Shown here piece after piece: positions 15,638 through 24,565 of a stretch of DNA of 32,282 nucleotides (positions are counted from its first letter, which is position 1; each line of letters begins with the position of its first letter). A program made the position numbers and the translations under genes. The notes under the pieces are model-generated. The model saw only the letters and a program-made list of their open reading frames with translations, was not told the origin of the DNA and made no database searches. The stretch comes from a virus: IMG/VR virus record IMGVR_UViG_3300025138_000187, positions 1 to 32,282 of that record. One strand, written 5' to 3'.

Positions 15638-18600
15638 TGATTAAGACTTTGATATTCTAAAAATAATTCTATTCTTATAGTTTTGATACCACTATTGACT
15701 GTTTCTGGTACTGTAAATTTAATAGGTACGTTTAACAACACATGGTTTTCATTTGTGTTTGGCGTGTGAGTATCAACAAAGTTAACATTTGCACTTATAG
15801 GACTAAAAGTTGAATTTATAAAACCGACAGCATCTGGACCTTTGTCTTCAACAGCACCGCCTGCACCGTCTTCTGTTTGTATGTTTTCTATAAAATTACC
15901 AAGCCCGTCAAATGCTCTTGATCTTTCACCATCAGGACCAGGTTGGGGAAGATGTCTTGCTGAAAAGTCAGAAGCTTGTATTGGCACAGGCGTATTTTGT
16001 CCTTGTGAAATATCTATACCAGGTCTTATTTTAAACTGTACTATTTCATCTACTGTTTCTCCTTGCCTATAAACATTACCACCAAATATTTGTTCTGCAA
16101 TTAAATTAGGGTTTATTGTTGATCCTGCTGGTTCGTTTGGATCGTTAAACATGTTGCTAGAACCTGTTAAACCTCTTTTTAAAAGAGTTTGATTGCTATT
16201 ATTTATAACAAACCAACGGTCTATTGTTGGATTCATAAATACCTCAACAATAACATCGATAGGTTGTTGTACGTCAAAATACTCTACAGCAGAAGGTCTA
16301 CCAACACCTTGAAAAGAAAAGCTAGATGTGTTTACATCTTCTTTTGTGTTTATATTTTTACCTTTTATATTATTAAACCATTTACCTTCTTTACCAATAA
16401 ACTCTGGAACAAAACCAATATCTTTATCTGTTTTTATATTTTCTACTTTCCACCCATCTTTTTGAGATAGGTTGTAGTAGTTATTATCATTTAAATTAAC
16501 ATTTACATACGACTGTGTTCCTTCATAGTTTATAGTTTTAAAAGATTTTACAACATCAGCTTGATCGTTTAATATAGTTGTAATTTTAGAATCATATTGA
16601 TTTCCATAAAAATTATTTTTATTATCACTATTATGGTGTTCATATATATTACCGTTTTTAAAAGTATAATACTCATTTGAAACACTTGCTCCTTGCTCTA
16701 AAACAAAAGACTTGAAACTTGTCCAACCTTTCACATCTTCTTTAAAAGATACTGTTTGATTGTATGTTGGTAACGTTAAATTATATTCTTTTTTCTTTTC
16801 GTCAAAACTACCTATTATTTTATTTTCATTTTTTAAATTATCTCTAAAAAAATCTGCCATACCATAATCAGATATAGGTGTTATACCGTCCATTGATAAT
16901 CTTAAAACTGCACCTCTATTTTTATCTGTAAAGTAAGCTCTATAAGACTCTTTAACAAAAGACTCAGGATTATTTGATATACCAAAATCACCAGTAAAAG
17001 GCATTGTTTGCCCTAAAACGTTTGGAGTAGCTACTAGATTAGGATTACCATCAGCATTAAATATAGCGTCTTTATTTGCTAGTATTCTTATAACTTTATC
17101 TTCACAGAAAGTAACTAAATCAGTATTTCTACTAAAAAGCTTTTGAATAGATCCGTACGTAGGGTTAATATCTTTAATTATGTTTTCTGCAGAAATAAAT
17201 TGATTTAAATTGTTAACGCCATTAGTTGAATTATATAAACCTGAAAATATTAATCCGCTTTTTCTATTTTCTTCTTCATAAACAAAATCAATTGTTGAAG
17301 AAGCTATAGCACCTTTATCAATAACTATTTGATTAAAATCATCTCTTAGTCTATTTGATTCAACACCATTGTTAAAAGAGTAACAATTAAACCAGTCTAA
17401 CTCTTGTGTTGTTCCATGTAAAGAAATATCAAAACACTCACTAGCTTCGTAATAAATATCTAAATCTATATTTTCTTTTGGCTCTGTTTCCCAAACAGCA
17501 GGGTTGTCACTAACTAATTGATCGTCTTCTCCTTCGCTAATTTCTAAAAATTGTACTGATCTAGCAGAGTTGTTGTCAGCACCATGACCATCTCTTGAAC
17601 CATTAGAGTCAGCATCTGTATCTATAAAGTTAGTATATGCTGTTCCATCAGTATGAACAAAACTACTATTTGCCAAAGGATTTGCTGGCTCGTATATAGG
17701 TTGTTGTGCTGAATCAACATTTGGGTCTTGGTCATAAAGAGCAAAAGGAATAATGTAAGTTACTCTTCTGTTAAAAGCTTCTGTAAAATCATTCCAAGCA
17801 TCTTGCAATGGAGTTCTATAATCAGGTCCACCTCCACCACTACCTCCACCAGTTGCAAAAGTTAGAAAAGAACTGCTGCTACCAAGCCTAGTTTGGCCAG
17901 TGTGTATACCTTGAGGAGGATCTTCTAATCTATCCATTGCATCCCTAACTGTTGTAAAAGGCATGTAATTAAATCTTTTTTCACTAGTAACAGTTCCGTT
18001 AATTATATACTTTGTGTCTGTATTTTGATCACCTACAAATTTAAATAATTTATTTTGTTTAAGCTGTGAAGTTACTGAGTTTTGATCTTCATGGTCTGGG
18101 TTTAAACTTGATCCTACAGCAAACAACATTGGATCTCGTATAATATCTTCGTTTAATCTACCTCTAAAATAACTTCCATCAACAACAGGTATTAAAGCAT
18201 CACCTTGACCACCAAACTCTATAAAATTACTATCAGGATCTGGATTAATTAATGAAAATGACAACTCCATATACCACTGATCTACACCACCAGGACCACC
18301 ACCAGGAACTTTGTATATTCCTTTACCAAAGCCACTAGGCGATCCATAAGAACTTTCAATATCTCCACTTGTAAAGCTACCAGCATACCACACTTGATCA
18401 ATAAACCACTCGCTACTTCTTTCGTTGTTGTTAAAATTTAAAATATTACTAACCCAATCGCTTCTTAAAGAAGATTCCCAATTACTAGTAGTACCAGTGT
18501 TAGCAAGATCAGCTAAACTTACTAAACTATTAGTATAACCAGCGTTCTTATCAGATATATAAAAAAGATCAACAATACCAACAGAAGTGTATGTTGTAGC

Positions 18601-21486
18601 GTCACTAGCACCTCTCAAAACATATTGTTCAGTTGAAATATCATTAAGTATTTTTACAAAAAATCTACCGTCAAACTTTGGTTGATCTTTTACAACGTTT
18701 CTATAAATTCTTAATGACAAATCAGTATTTAAATTAGAAGCGGCAAAAGAAGTTATATTAGCAAAGTTGTTAAAAATCCAACTATCAGATTTTTTAATTT
18801 TATTTTTTAAAGTTATATTATAATGCGGAGATTCAAACTCTATATAAGCAACTTCGTAAAAATCAGAAGAAATACCAGCTGCAGTGTCTCTAAATTTAAT
18901 ACTTAATGTTTCTGAAAAATTATCAATACTTGGTCCGTTGTCTGTCTTCCAAACAGGTTCGTTAATTTGAAAATACTTATCTTCTATTAAAGGCATGTCA
19001 CCTGTAAATAAGTCTGCTATTGTACCGTTACCATTAGAACTTGCAACAAAGCTAGTATCTGTTTTTACTTCTACAGGAGCTTCGTTTTCTATAGCTATTA
19101 CTTTGTATTTTAAATTATCTGCAACTTGCACGTCAGAATCTAGTTGTTTTTTTAATATTAAAAACGTTTCTTCATCAATTTTATTTCTTTCAGAAGAAGG
19201 AAAAGACATCCAAACATTACCGTCTTCAGCTCTGTAAACTCTATCCATAGCTAAATTGTAATACTCATTAGAAGTTTCTTTAACAAACAATTTGTAAGAC
19301 TTAGCCCAATCAGGCGCAGACGTTATAGCTGTAAACTGTAAAGCATTAGAACTTTCAGCTTCGTATTTTGGAATTTGAAAAGAAGAAGTTGTATTGCTAA
19401 AAACAGGTGTTTCTCTACCGTACTCATCTATATAAGAAATACCAAGTTGATAATTTCTTAAAGATTTTAATGATTTGTTTGGAACACCAGCGCTAAGAGT
19501 AACGCCTGTTCTAGATGTATAAGTAGCGTCAATAACAGGTTTTTCTGCTAAATCATAATTTTGAACATAATTACCATAAACTATCCTATTACCAGTTATT
19601 TCTTGTGCTAAAGCTTTTCTTGGCACGTTGTCGTAAGGTCTTAGTAATTGATTTGAAGGAAGTAAAGCGTATATAAGATCTGAATTTATTTGATATTCAT
19701 TGTCCTCCCAGTTGTTAGTAGGACTTCCATAATCATTGTATTTTAAAGTTTCTACAATATATACATTTGGTGAGTTTGATTCTTTATATAATAAATCTAT
19801 TTGAACAACATCTTCTAAAATGTCTGTTTCAACAAAGTTTTTAAGTGTTAATTCTTTTAATTTATTTTGCATACCTAGGTTATATGCTTTTTTAGTTTCA
19901 TAATCAAAATCAGCTGGCTTAAAAGCTATTTCAGAAAATGGTGCAAAAGTAGAATATTCACCATCTTGGTATTTATAACGATAGCTAAATCTAGCAAATT
20001 GTTTTTCAAAAAAATCTTCTTGTTTTGCTGCTTTATAAACATACCAGTCTTTTTGACCAAGAGTAACAAAGCCATCTACAATTTCAGTTCTAAAAACAGA
20101 ATTACCCCAATTTCCACCAAAACCGTTAGGTGTACCGCTAAGATCTGCTAATATTTTTAGTTTTATATTATAATTTTCTGGTAGTGTGTTAGAAGCATTT
20201 GCATCTAGCAATAAAATTTCATCTCCAACCATAAGAGCTGGACCTGATTGATTAACAAAAGTACCCCAGTTTTGATAATTGAACAAAAGCCCAGCACCAA
20301 CTAAAGGTATAATAGTTCCTGGCGCCATTGAATATAAAGATGGATTTCCAAACGCAGGAGTTGTAAAAGGCATGTCGTTAAGTAGAGCTGTTGTATCTTC
20401 TTCTACGTCCATAACTAGCGTAAGCTTTGTTTTAGGTGCTTTTTTAATAACAGTAATATGCTCTTCTCTTACTCTTATATCAGAAGTTAAATCAATATCT
20501 CTTTGAGGCACAATTAATTTAGTGCTTGTTCTTTCGTTTTCAGTACCTTGAATACACAGATCAATATTTATTTTTTTAGGCTCAGTTTCATTATCTGTCC
20601 AAAGCAATAAATTATCTATAATATTTATTCCTGTTATTATACTTGTTGGATTAAATTTTAATACAGAATTATCCATATCAACAAACACATATTCTACAAC
20701 ACCATTTTTGTATTTTAATATGTTGCTCATTTGGCTAACTGAAGTTATAGAAACATTGTCAATTTGACCTTCTGTATCTCCTATAAAAAATATCCTTGCT
20801 TCCATAGTTCCAGTAACCGATGCTGTAAATGTGTCTGTTATAGTTACAAAGTTACCGCTTGATTCTTCTGACACACCAATAGTTTGATTTCCATCACCCC
20901 AGTCCATAAACCAATTTGTCTTTGTACGAACTCCTCCTGTGTATCTTCTATCGTAAGACACTCTGTATTCAACGCCTGCAACAATATCTACTAATTGTCT
21001 AGCAGAACTATTGTTAGGTGTGTCTGGCATAGGGACAGGACCTCCTCTTACCAAAGAACCATTGGCAATTTGCATACCATGATTTAAAGGATCAAAGTCA
21101 GATATTAACATCCACTTATCATTTGTAACTAAACCAACACCAAACTCGTCCCATTGTTCTTGAGTATAATCAACAAAACCAATATTAGGTGTGTTATTAT
21201 TAAAACCTCCATTTGTAAAAGAAACTGGTATTGCGCCACCAACAGTAAACCAATAGACACTATTATCTTTTTCGTTGCTATACACACCAACACACTTACC
21301 ATCATCAGACAAAATACCAGACAACTGTATGTTGCTTGATATATTTTCTACAGCACCAACGTCAGCGGTTTCTGACGTAGACACTTGTATGTTTTCTGCG
21401 TGTCTGTACTGACCTTTAGGTATTAGTCTTTCGTCCAGGTCTTTATTCATTTTACCTGCCGAAAAATTCTGCTTAATCTCAGCCAT
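15634..21486 (-). CDS. Giant tail muzzle / stabilisation protein (P22 gp10-like)
   Basis: The 1950-residue protein opens with QNFSAGKMNKDLDERLIPKG (about 6-25) and YRHAENIQVSTSE, the hallmark N-terminus of tail stabilisation/muzzle proteins of Bacteroidota podoviruses and P22 gp10 relatives. Their beta-propeller caps the tail. Further conserved blocks are NLLLWTDNETEPKKINI (about 285-305), PAVWETEPKENIDLDIYYEA (about 1328-1350), the propeller-like SIQKLFSRNTDLVTFCEDKV (about 1445-1465), VLRLSMDGITPISDYG and EKKKEYNLTLP. A segment at about 155-250 looks like an inserted carbohydrate-binding jelly roll (GVEYRVSYDRR ... GQIDNVSITSV). It lies 3 nt behind the 474-residue ring protein gene and overlaps the next gene by ATGA. 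Usual muzzle lengths are shorter, so the extra mass presumably builds surface appendages. Assignment to the tail tip is quite sure; the role of each insertion is not. Confidence 0.8.
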   Translation of the reverse strand: MAEIKQNFSAGKMNKDLDERLIPKGQYRHAENIQVSTSETADVGAVENISSNIQLSGILSDDGKCVGVYSNEKDNSVYWFTVGGAIPVSFTNGGFNNNTPNIGFVDYTQEQWDEFGVGLVTNDKWMLISDFDPLNHGMQIANGSLVRGGPVPMPDTPNNSSARQLVDIVAGVEYRVSYDRRYTGGVRTKTNWFMDWGDGNQTIGVSEESSGNFVTITDTFTASVTGTMEARIFFIGDTEGQIDNVSITSVSQMSNILKYKNGVVEYVFVDMDNSVLKFNPTSIITGINIIDNLLLWTDNETEPKKINIDLCIQGTENERTSTKLIVPQRDIDLTSDIRVREEHITVIKKAPKTKLTLVMDVEEDTTALLNDMPFTTPAFGNPSLYSMAPGTIIPLVGAGLLFNYQNWGTFVNQSGPALMVGDEILLLDANASNTLPENYNIKLKILADLSGTPNGFGGNWGNSVFRTEIVDGFVTLGQKDWYVYKAAKQEDFFEKQFARFSYRYKYQDGEYSTFAPFSEIAFKPADFDYETKKAYNLGMQNKLKELTLKNFVETDILEDVVQIDLLYKESNSPNVYIVETLKYNDYGSPTNNWEDNEYQINSDLIYALLPSNQLLRPYDNVPRKALAQEITGNRIVYGNYVQNYDLAEKPVIDATYTSRTGVTLSAGVPNKSLKSLRNYQLGISYIDEYGRETPVFSNTTSSFQIPKYEAESSNALQFTAITSAPDWAKSYKLFVKETSNEYYNLAMDRVYRAEDGNVWMSFPSSERNKIDEETFLILKKQLDSDVQVADNLKYKVIAIENEAPVEVKTDTSFVASSNGNGTIADLFTGDMPLIEDKYFQINEPVWKTDNGPSIDNFSETLSIKFRDTAAGISSDFYEVAYIEFESPHYNITLKNKIKKSDSWIFNNFANITSFAASNLNTDLSLRIYRNVVKDQPKFDGRFFVKILNDISTEQYVLRGASDATTYTSVGIVDLFYISDKNAGYTNSLVSLADLANTGTTSNWESSLRSDWVSNILNFNNNERSSEWFIDQVWYAGSFTSGDIESSYGSPSGFGKGIYKVPGGGPGGVDQWYMELSFSLINPDPDSNFIEFGGQGDALIPVVDGSYFRGRLNEDIIRDPMLFAVGSSLNPDHEDQNSVTSQLKQNKLFKFVGDQNTDTKYIINGTVTSEKRFNYMPFTTVRDAMDRLEDPPQGIHTGQTRLGSSSSFLTFATGGGSGGGGPDYRTPLQDAWNDFTEAFNRRVTYIIPFALYDQDPNVDSAQQPIYEPANPLANSSFVHTDGTAYTNFIDTDADSNGSRDGHGADNNSARSVQFLEISEGEDDQLVSDNPAVWETEPKENIDLDIYYEASECFDISLHGTTQELDWFNCYSFNNGVESNRLRDDFNQIVIDKGAIASSTIDFVYEEENRKSGLIFSGLYNSTNGVNNLNQFISAENIIKDINPTYGSIQKLFSRNTDLVTFCEDKVIRILANKDAIFNADGNPNLVATPNVLGQTMPFTGDFGISNNPESFVKESYRAYFTDKNRGAVLRLSMDGITPISDYGMADFFRDNLKNENKIIGSFDEKKKEYNLTLPTYNQTVSFKEDVKGWTSFKSFVLEQGASVSNEYYTFKNGNIYEHHNSDNKNNFYGNQYDSKITTILNDQADVVKSFKTINYEGTQSYVNVNLNDNNYYNLSQKDGWKVENIKTDKDIGFVPEFIGKEGKWFNNIKGKNINTKEDVNTSSFSFQGVGRPSAVEYFDVQQPIDVIVEVFMNPTIDRWFVINNSNQTLLKRGLTGSSNMFNDPNEPAGSTINPNLIAEQIFGGNVYRQGETVDEIVQFKIRPGIDISQGQNTPVPIQASDFSARHLPQPGPDGERSRAFDGLGNFIENIQTEDGAGGAVEDKGPDAVGFINSTFSPISANVNFVDTHTPNTNENHVLLNVPIKFTVPETVNSGIKTIRIELFLEYQSLNQ

Positions 21487-21489
21487 GTA

Positions 21490-22914
21490 TTAGTGTTTTA
21501 TTTGTTTAGATTTTCCTCTAAGTATTTGAGTTAGTTCTTCTAACTTTAAATTTGACAACCTTAATTTTGCTTTTCTTACAGCTGCAAACCTTTCTTTTCT
21601 AAATCTATTTACTATGTACTCTTGTATATTTGCTTTTGTAGAAACTACAGCGTATGCAATACACTTGTACAAAGCTTCTTCTGCAAACTTATGTATTTTC
21701 ATTTCAGAGTCAGTTCCTAAGCTATCGCTTAAGTAATCTAAAATAATAGTTTTACCAGATATATTAGAGCTAAAGTGTATTAAACCAGTGTTATCGTTAA
21801 TATAATAAGAACCATTGTTCTGTGCGTGTTGAGGGTCAATACCATATCTTCTACCTTCGTTGTTTAACTCTGTATTATCTTCATAGTTGTCTTTAGTTGT
21901 TGTAGAAGTTTGTGCTTTATATCTACTCCAAGTGTCAGACAATTTGTTTAAATCTACAATAATAACTTGTGTGTTACCTTGTTGAACGTTTAAAGGTCTA
22001 CCAGCTGTATTTGTTGGACTGTCTAAAAGTTGATCTGCTATATATTCTGGGTTTGTTATAGTAATACCAGTACCAGCATAATTAGTACTAGTAGAATCAC
22101 CAACTGTAGCAACTGTAGAATTTAATGGTATACCAGGTCCAAATACTGACATACCTACCTCTACATCAAGAGTGTCATTAAAATTAATTTGCATAGTTTG
22201 CGAGTTGTAAACAAGTTGACTTGTAGTTGATAATGTAGGATCAGATACTAAAGCTCTAGAATCACCTGTTACATTAACTCTAATCTCTTTAGCAAACTGT
22301 GGTAAAGGTGTTTTAGATGTAAAAGAGCTATTAGCTGGGTTGTGTGTTTCAGATGCTATAGGATTACCAAATGAATCGTAAGATCTTGTAATACCATACT
22401 CTTCGTATAAACCTGTTCTAGGGTTTTTCCAAACATTATCTTCAAACTTTAATGTACCATCTGTGTTTTGTTGAAAAGCTATAGGATTAGAAGTTTTTGA
22501 AGTTGGATATATTCTTTTTTTTACACCGTTACTGTCAACACAATATAAACCTACATAATGAATATAATCTTGTGGCACTGGTAGTGTTAGTGTTGCTGGT
22601 ACTTCTAGCTCGTAAGATTTTACAGATTTTAAAGTATCAAAGCTTAACTCAGCTAAAGATCTTTGTGCGTGAAAAGCAACGTCAGTTCTTTTTATTTTGT
22701 TTATTATTTTATCTTCACCAACATAAGCAACAATAAAAGTATTTATAACATCTTCTAAAGAAACAAACTGGTAGTTACCGTAGCTATCAACACCGTTATT
22801 TTGAACACTATCAGCTCCTTCATAGTAAATTTTTGAATTTAAACCTAAATCAATAAGTCCTCCTTCTGCAGTTTCTTCATTTTGTTTTTGTATAAAACCG
22901 TCTAATAATCCCAT
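21490..22914 (-). CDS. Tail ring / head-to-tail connector protein
   Basis: This 474-residue protein has a conserved N-terminal part with VSLEDVINTFIVAYVGEDK (about 51-69), FHAQRSLAELSFDTLKSVKS and LEVPATLTLPVPQDYIHYV. That pattern recurs in ring-type tail proteins of crAss-like and marine Bacteroidota podoviruses, in the place of P22 gp4 or T7 gp11. The middle (about 245-290) contains the VGMSVFGPGIPLNST module that also occurs twice in the 429-residue protein. The C-terminus is helical and strongly basic (FRKERFAAVRKAKLRLSNLK and GKSKQIKH), ready to contact DNA or the portal ring. Genes on both sides are 3 nt away. I infer one of the stacked rings between portal and muzzle. Confidence 0.7.
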   Translation of the reverse strand: MGLLDGFIQKQNEETAEGGLIDLGLNSKIYYEGADSVQNNGVDSYGNYQFVSLEDVINTFIVAYVGEDKIINKIKRTDVAFHAQRSLAELSFDTLKSVKSYELEVPATLTLPVPQDYIHYVGLYCVDSNGVKKRIYPTSKTSNPIAFQQNTDGTLKFEDNVWKNPRTGLYEEYGITRSYDSFGNPIASETHNPANSSFTSKTPLPQFAKEIRVNVTGDSRALVSDPTLSTTSQLVYNSQTMQINFNDTLDVEVGMSVFGPGIPLNSTVATVGDSTSTNYAGTGITITNPEYIADQLLDSPTNTAGRPLNVQQGNTQVIIVDLNKLSDTWSRYKAQTSTTTKDNYEDNTELNNEGRRYGIDPQHAQNNGSYYINDNTGLIHFSSNISGKTIILDYLSDSLGTDSEMKIHKFAEEALYKCIAYAVVSTKANIQEYIVNRFRKERFAAVRKAKLRLSNLKLEELTQILRGKSKQIKH

Positions 22915-22917
22915 TTT

Positions 22918-23598
22918 TTATTGTTTTTCTTGTTGAATATTTTTATTATCCTCTGCCGTAGCTACTTGGTATATTGTAGGATCATTTATAGCTATTCCAG
23001 CTAAAGCTAGAACTTTTATAATTAAATTGTTTTCTTCAGAAGGATGTAGTTGAAAATCTTTTGATGTACTTGGGTCATACAAAGCGTTGTCGTTAGCAAC
23101 AACATATCCCCAGTTTACTTTTTCAGGTCTTCGTATATAGTGACAATGAACATTGTTTGTGAATGTAGGGTATAGTCTAAAACCTTTTGGCATGTCTATA
23201 TAAACAGCTCTTTTTAATGTTGGCTTTGCTAAAGGTGATAGTTTAATGTTTAAGTATTCTTTTTGAGTAACTTGTTCAACAATACCAAAACCAGTTTCTA
23301 TAGTACCTACTCTATATAATTCTCTTGGTTTTTGAAAATAAGGTGAGTGGTAGTTTAATAATTTTATATTTTTAAATATACTAATTTTTTCTTCTAATAA
23401 AGTTAGCATATCAGAATAAGCAGTATCGTTACCAGGTGTTCTACCAAACTGGTTTATATCATAAAAATATTGCTCAAATATATCCATCTGAGCATGATCT
23501 GCAAATAAGTTAAACTCTTGTGGAGTTATATAACCTCTTTGCTCTTTGTTAGCTATTGCTAAAACTTTTTGATAAACTTTATCTATACTTACCGCCAT
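22918..23598 (-). CDS. Head-tail adaptor / ring protein
   Basis: The 226-residue protein begins with a conserved block, VYQKVLAIANKEQRGYITPQ and EFNLFADHAQMDIFEQYFYD (about 8-47). I recognise this from adaptor or ring proteins located before the 474-residue-type ring gene in marine Bacteroidota phages. It continues with a beta section (PRELYRVGTIETGFGIVEQV, about 92-112) and FRLYPT...HCHYIRRPEKVNWGYV (about 139-166). No signal peptide, membrane segment or catalytic motif is present. The next gene starts 3 nt after it. It is preceded by a 55-nt gap holding the GC-rich alternative hairpins, so its translation may be regulated separately from the capsid genes. Adaptor is the best guess from order between capsid and tail genes. 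Confidence 0.7.
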   Translation of the reverse strand: MAVSIDKVYQKVLAIANKEQRGYITPQEFNLFADHAQMDIFEQYFYDINQFGRTPGNDTAYSDMLTLLEEKISIFKNIKLLNYHSPYFQKPRELYRVGTIETGFGIVEQVTQKEYLNIKLSPLAKPTLKRAVYIDMPKGFRLYPTFTNNVHCHYIRRPEKVNWGYVVANDNALYDPSTSKDFQLHPSEENNLIIKVLALAGIAINDPTIYQVATAEDNKNIQQEKQ

Positions 23599-23608
23599 AA
23601 TTTTTTAT

Positions 23609-23648
23609 TGTAGTTTGCAGTCGCCCCGTAGAGCGACCGCTCCTACAG
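23609..23648 (-). other. GC-rich segment with two mutually exclusive RNA hairpins
   Basis: The gap between the capsid-adjacent gene and the adaptor gene is otherwise A/T only. On the minus strand, one hairpin pairs GTA(g)GAGC with GCTCTAC around a GGTC loop. A second pairs CGGTCGC with GCGACTG around the 8-nt loop TCTACGGG (plus 23618-23639). They share bases, so only one can form. An outer TGTAG/CTACA pairing (23643-23647 with 23609-23613) could close the whole element. No U-run follows (the downstream sequence is CAATAAAAAATTATG), so it is not an intrinsic terminator. A translational switch, RNA processing site or protein-binding site ahead of the adaptor gene is possible. Confidence 0.5.
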
Positions 23649-23653
23649 TTTGA

Positions 23654-24493
23654 TTATTTTAATTGTTTTTCTATGTTTGAATATATTTCCATACCTTCAT
23701 CAGTTTTAAACCAAGCGGCTAAAGCTGAATATGGATGCTCATCAAATGGTACGTTCATTAGTTTTCTACCGTTAGATCCCCAAGAAAAAGTTCTTTGATC
23801 TTGAGATAATACTAACAACCCCATTTCTGTTGCTTTAATACCAAAGTTTCTAAGAACAACATTGTCATCATTAATTAATTCTAAGAACAGTTGAGGATTT
23901 CTTTTAGCATATAATAGTAAATCTCTTTTAAGTTCCATAGAACTCATCTCTGTTACTTTAGAACCAACCTCAACCCTCATGATAGCTTCTGCCATATCAA
24001 TGTCAACGTTTTTAGCAGCGTTTAACGCATCTATCTCCATTTCTAACCAATCAATTTGCCCTATTGCATTATCAACTGGTTTTTCTTCATAAAACATTAC
24101 GTTTCTATCAGGGTGATACAAAGAAAGTAGCTTTTGTAAAACTGTTTTTTCTCTTTCAACAATCAATATACCGTTTCTAAAAACAACATGTTCTAGTCTT
24201 TGATCGCCTTTCATTTCATCAACAAAAACTGTTCTTTGGTTTTGACAGTATTTAAGTTCTCTTTCATAACCTTTTTTTTCATCAAACCAATGTATGTTTG
24301 CTGACTTAATAGATCTTGACAAAGGTCTTTTGTTACCTTTTAACTTGTATATTCTGTCTTTAATTTCCCAACCGTCTTCTAATGTTTTGTAAGCTGGTTC
24401 TTTTCTTTTAACTTCTGGTTGTTGTACAACCGTTTTTTCTACGTGCTCATCGCCAGGATCTCCTGCGTAAGCTTTTTTTGCTTTTTTAGCCAT
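23654..24493 (-). CDS. Conserved capsid-adjacent phage protein, function unknown
   Basis: The 279-residue protein has a Lys-rich N-terminal tail (1-40) and a conserved middle: DRIYKLKGNKRPLSRSIKS (about 46-64), NIHWFDEKKGYERELKYCQN with RTVFVDEMKGDQ after it, VVFRNGILIVER (about 103-114), and LLSLYHPDRNVMF. The LKG..PL...I...FDE..G..R.L.Y..NQ pattern recurs in marine phages directly after the capsid gene. I take it as a head protein (decoration, head completion or capsid-DNA contact), without known biochemistry. The C-terminal half is helical with RNPQLFLELINDDNVVLRNF and a closing helix. It starts 73 nt behind the capsid gene and just past the strong terminator, so it is expressed by read-through or from a promoter hidden in the A/T stretch TTATATATTATATTATG. 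Confidence 0.65.
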   Translation of the reverse strand: MAKKAKKAYAGDPGDEHVEKTVVQQPEVKRKEPAYKTLEDGWEIKDRIYKLKGNKRPLSRSIKSANIHWFDEKKGYERELKYCQNQRTVFVDEMKGDQRLEHVVFRNGILIVEREKTVLQKLLSLYHPDRNVMFYEEKPVDNAIGQIDWLEMEIDALNAAKNVDIDMAEAIMRVEVGSKVTEMSSMELKRDLLLYAKRNPQLFLELINDDNVVLRNFGIKATEMGLLVLSQDQRTFSWGSNGRKLMNVPFDEHPYSALAAWFKTDEGMEIYSNIEKQLK

Positions 24494-24510
24494 AATATAA
24501 TATATAATAA

Positions 24511-24553
24511 AATTAATAAAATAAAAGGACCGAGGCCGAAGCCCCGGTTCTTT
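24511..24553 (-). terminator. Intrinsic terminator with UUCG tetraloop behind the capsid gene
   Basis: On the minus strand the stem AAAGAACCGGGGC and its partner GCCTCGGTCCTTT flank a TTCG loop. Twelve of thirteen positions pair (one A-C mismatch, one G-U), and TTTTATTTTATT follows. It begins 12 nt past the capsid stop codon. Such a terminator straight after the capsid gene, as in T7, would give the capsid mRNA a defined end and lower the level of downstream tail messages. Confidence 0.9.
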
Positions 24554-24565
24554 AAATAAATGTGC

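Noticed and set aside
3753-21486. Stop-codon reassignment (TAG or TGA), as in some gut crAss-like phages
   Set aside because: Very long frames exist without any in-frame TAG or TGA, and TAG ends genes at expected boundaries (2078, 13283 and 1461).
15634-21486. FSAG near the N-terminus of the muzzle protein as a member of the giant protein's motif series
   Set aside because: It belongs to the conserved NFSAGKMNKDLDER start of muzzle proteins and is not at a domain border, so the resemblance is probably chance.
23609-23648. GC-rich hairpin as a second intrinsic terminator
   Set aside because: On neither strand is the stem followed by a T-run; on the minus strand an A-rich leader to the next start codon follows.
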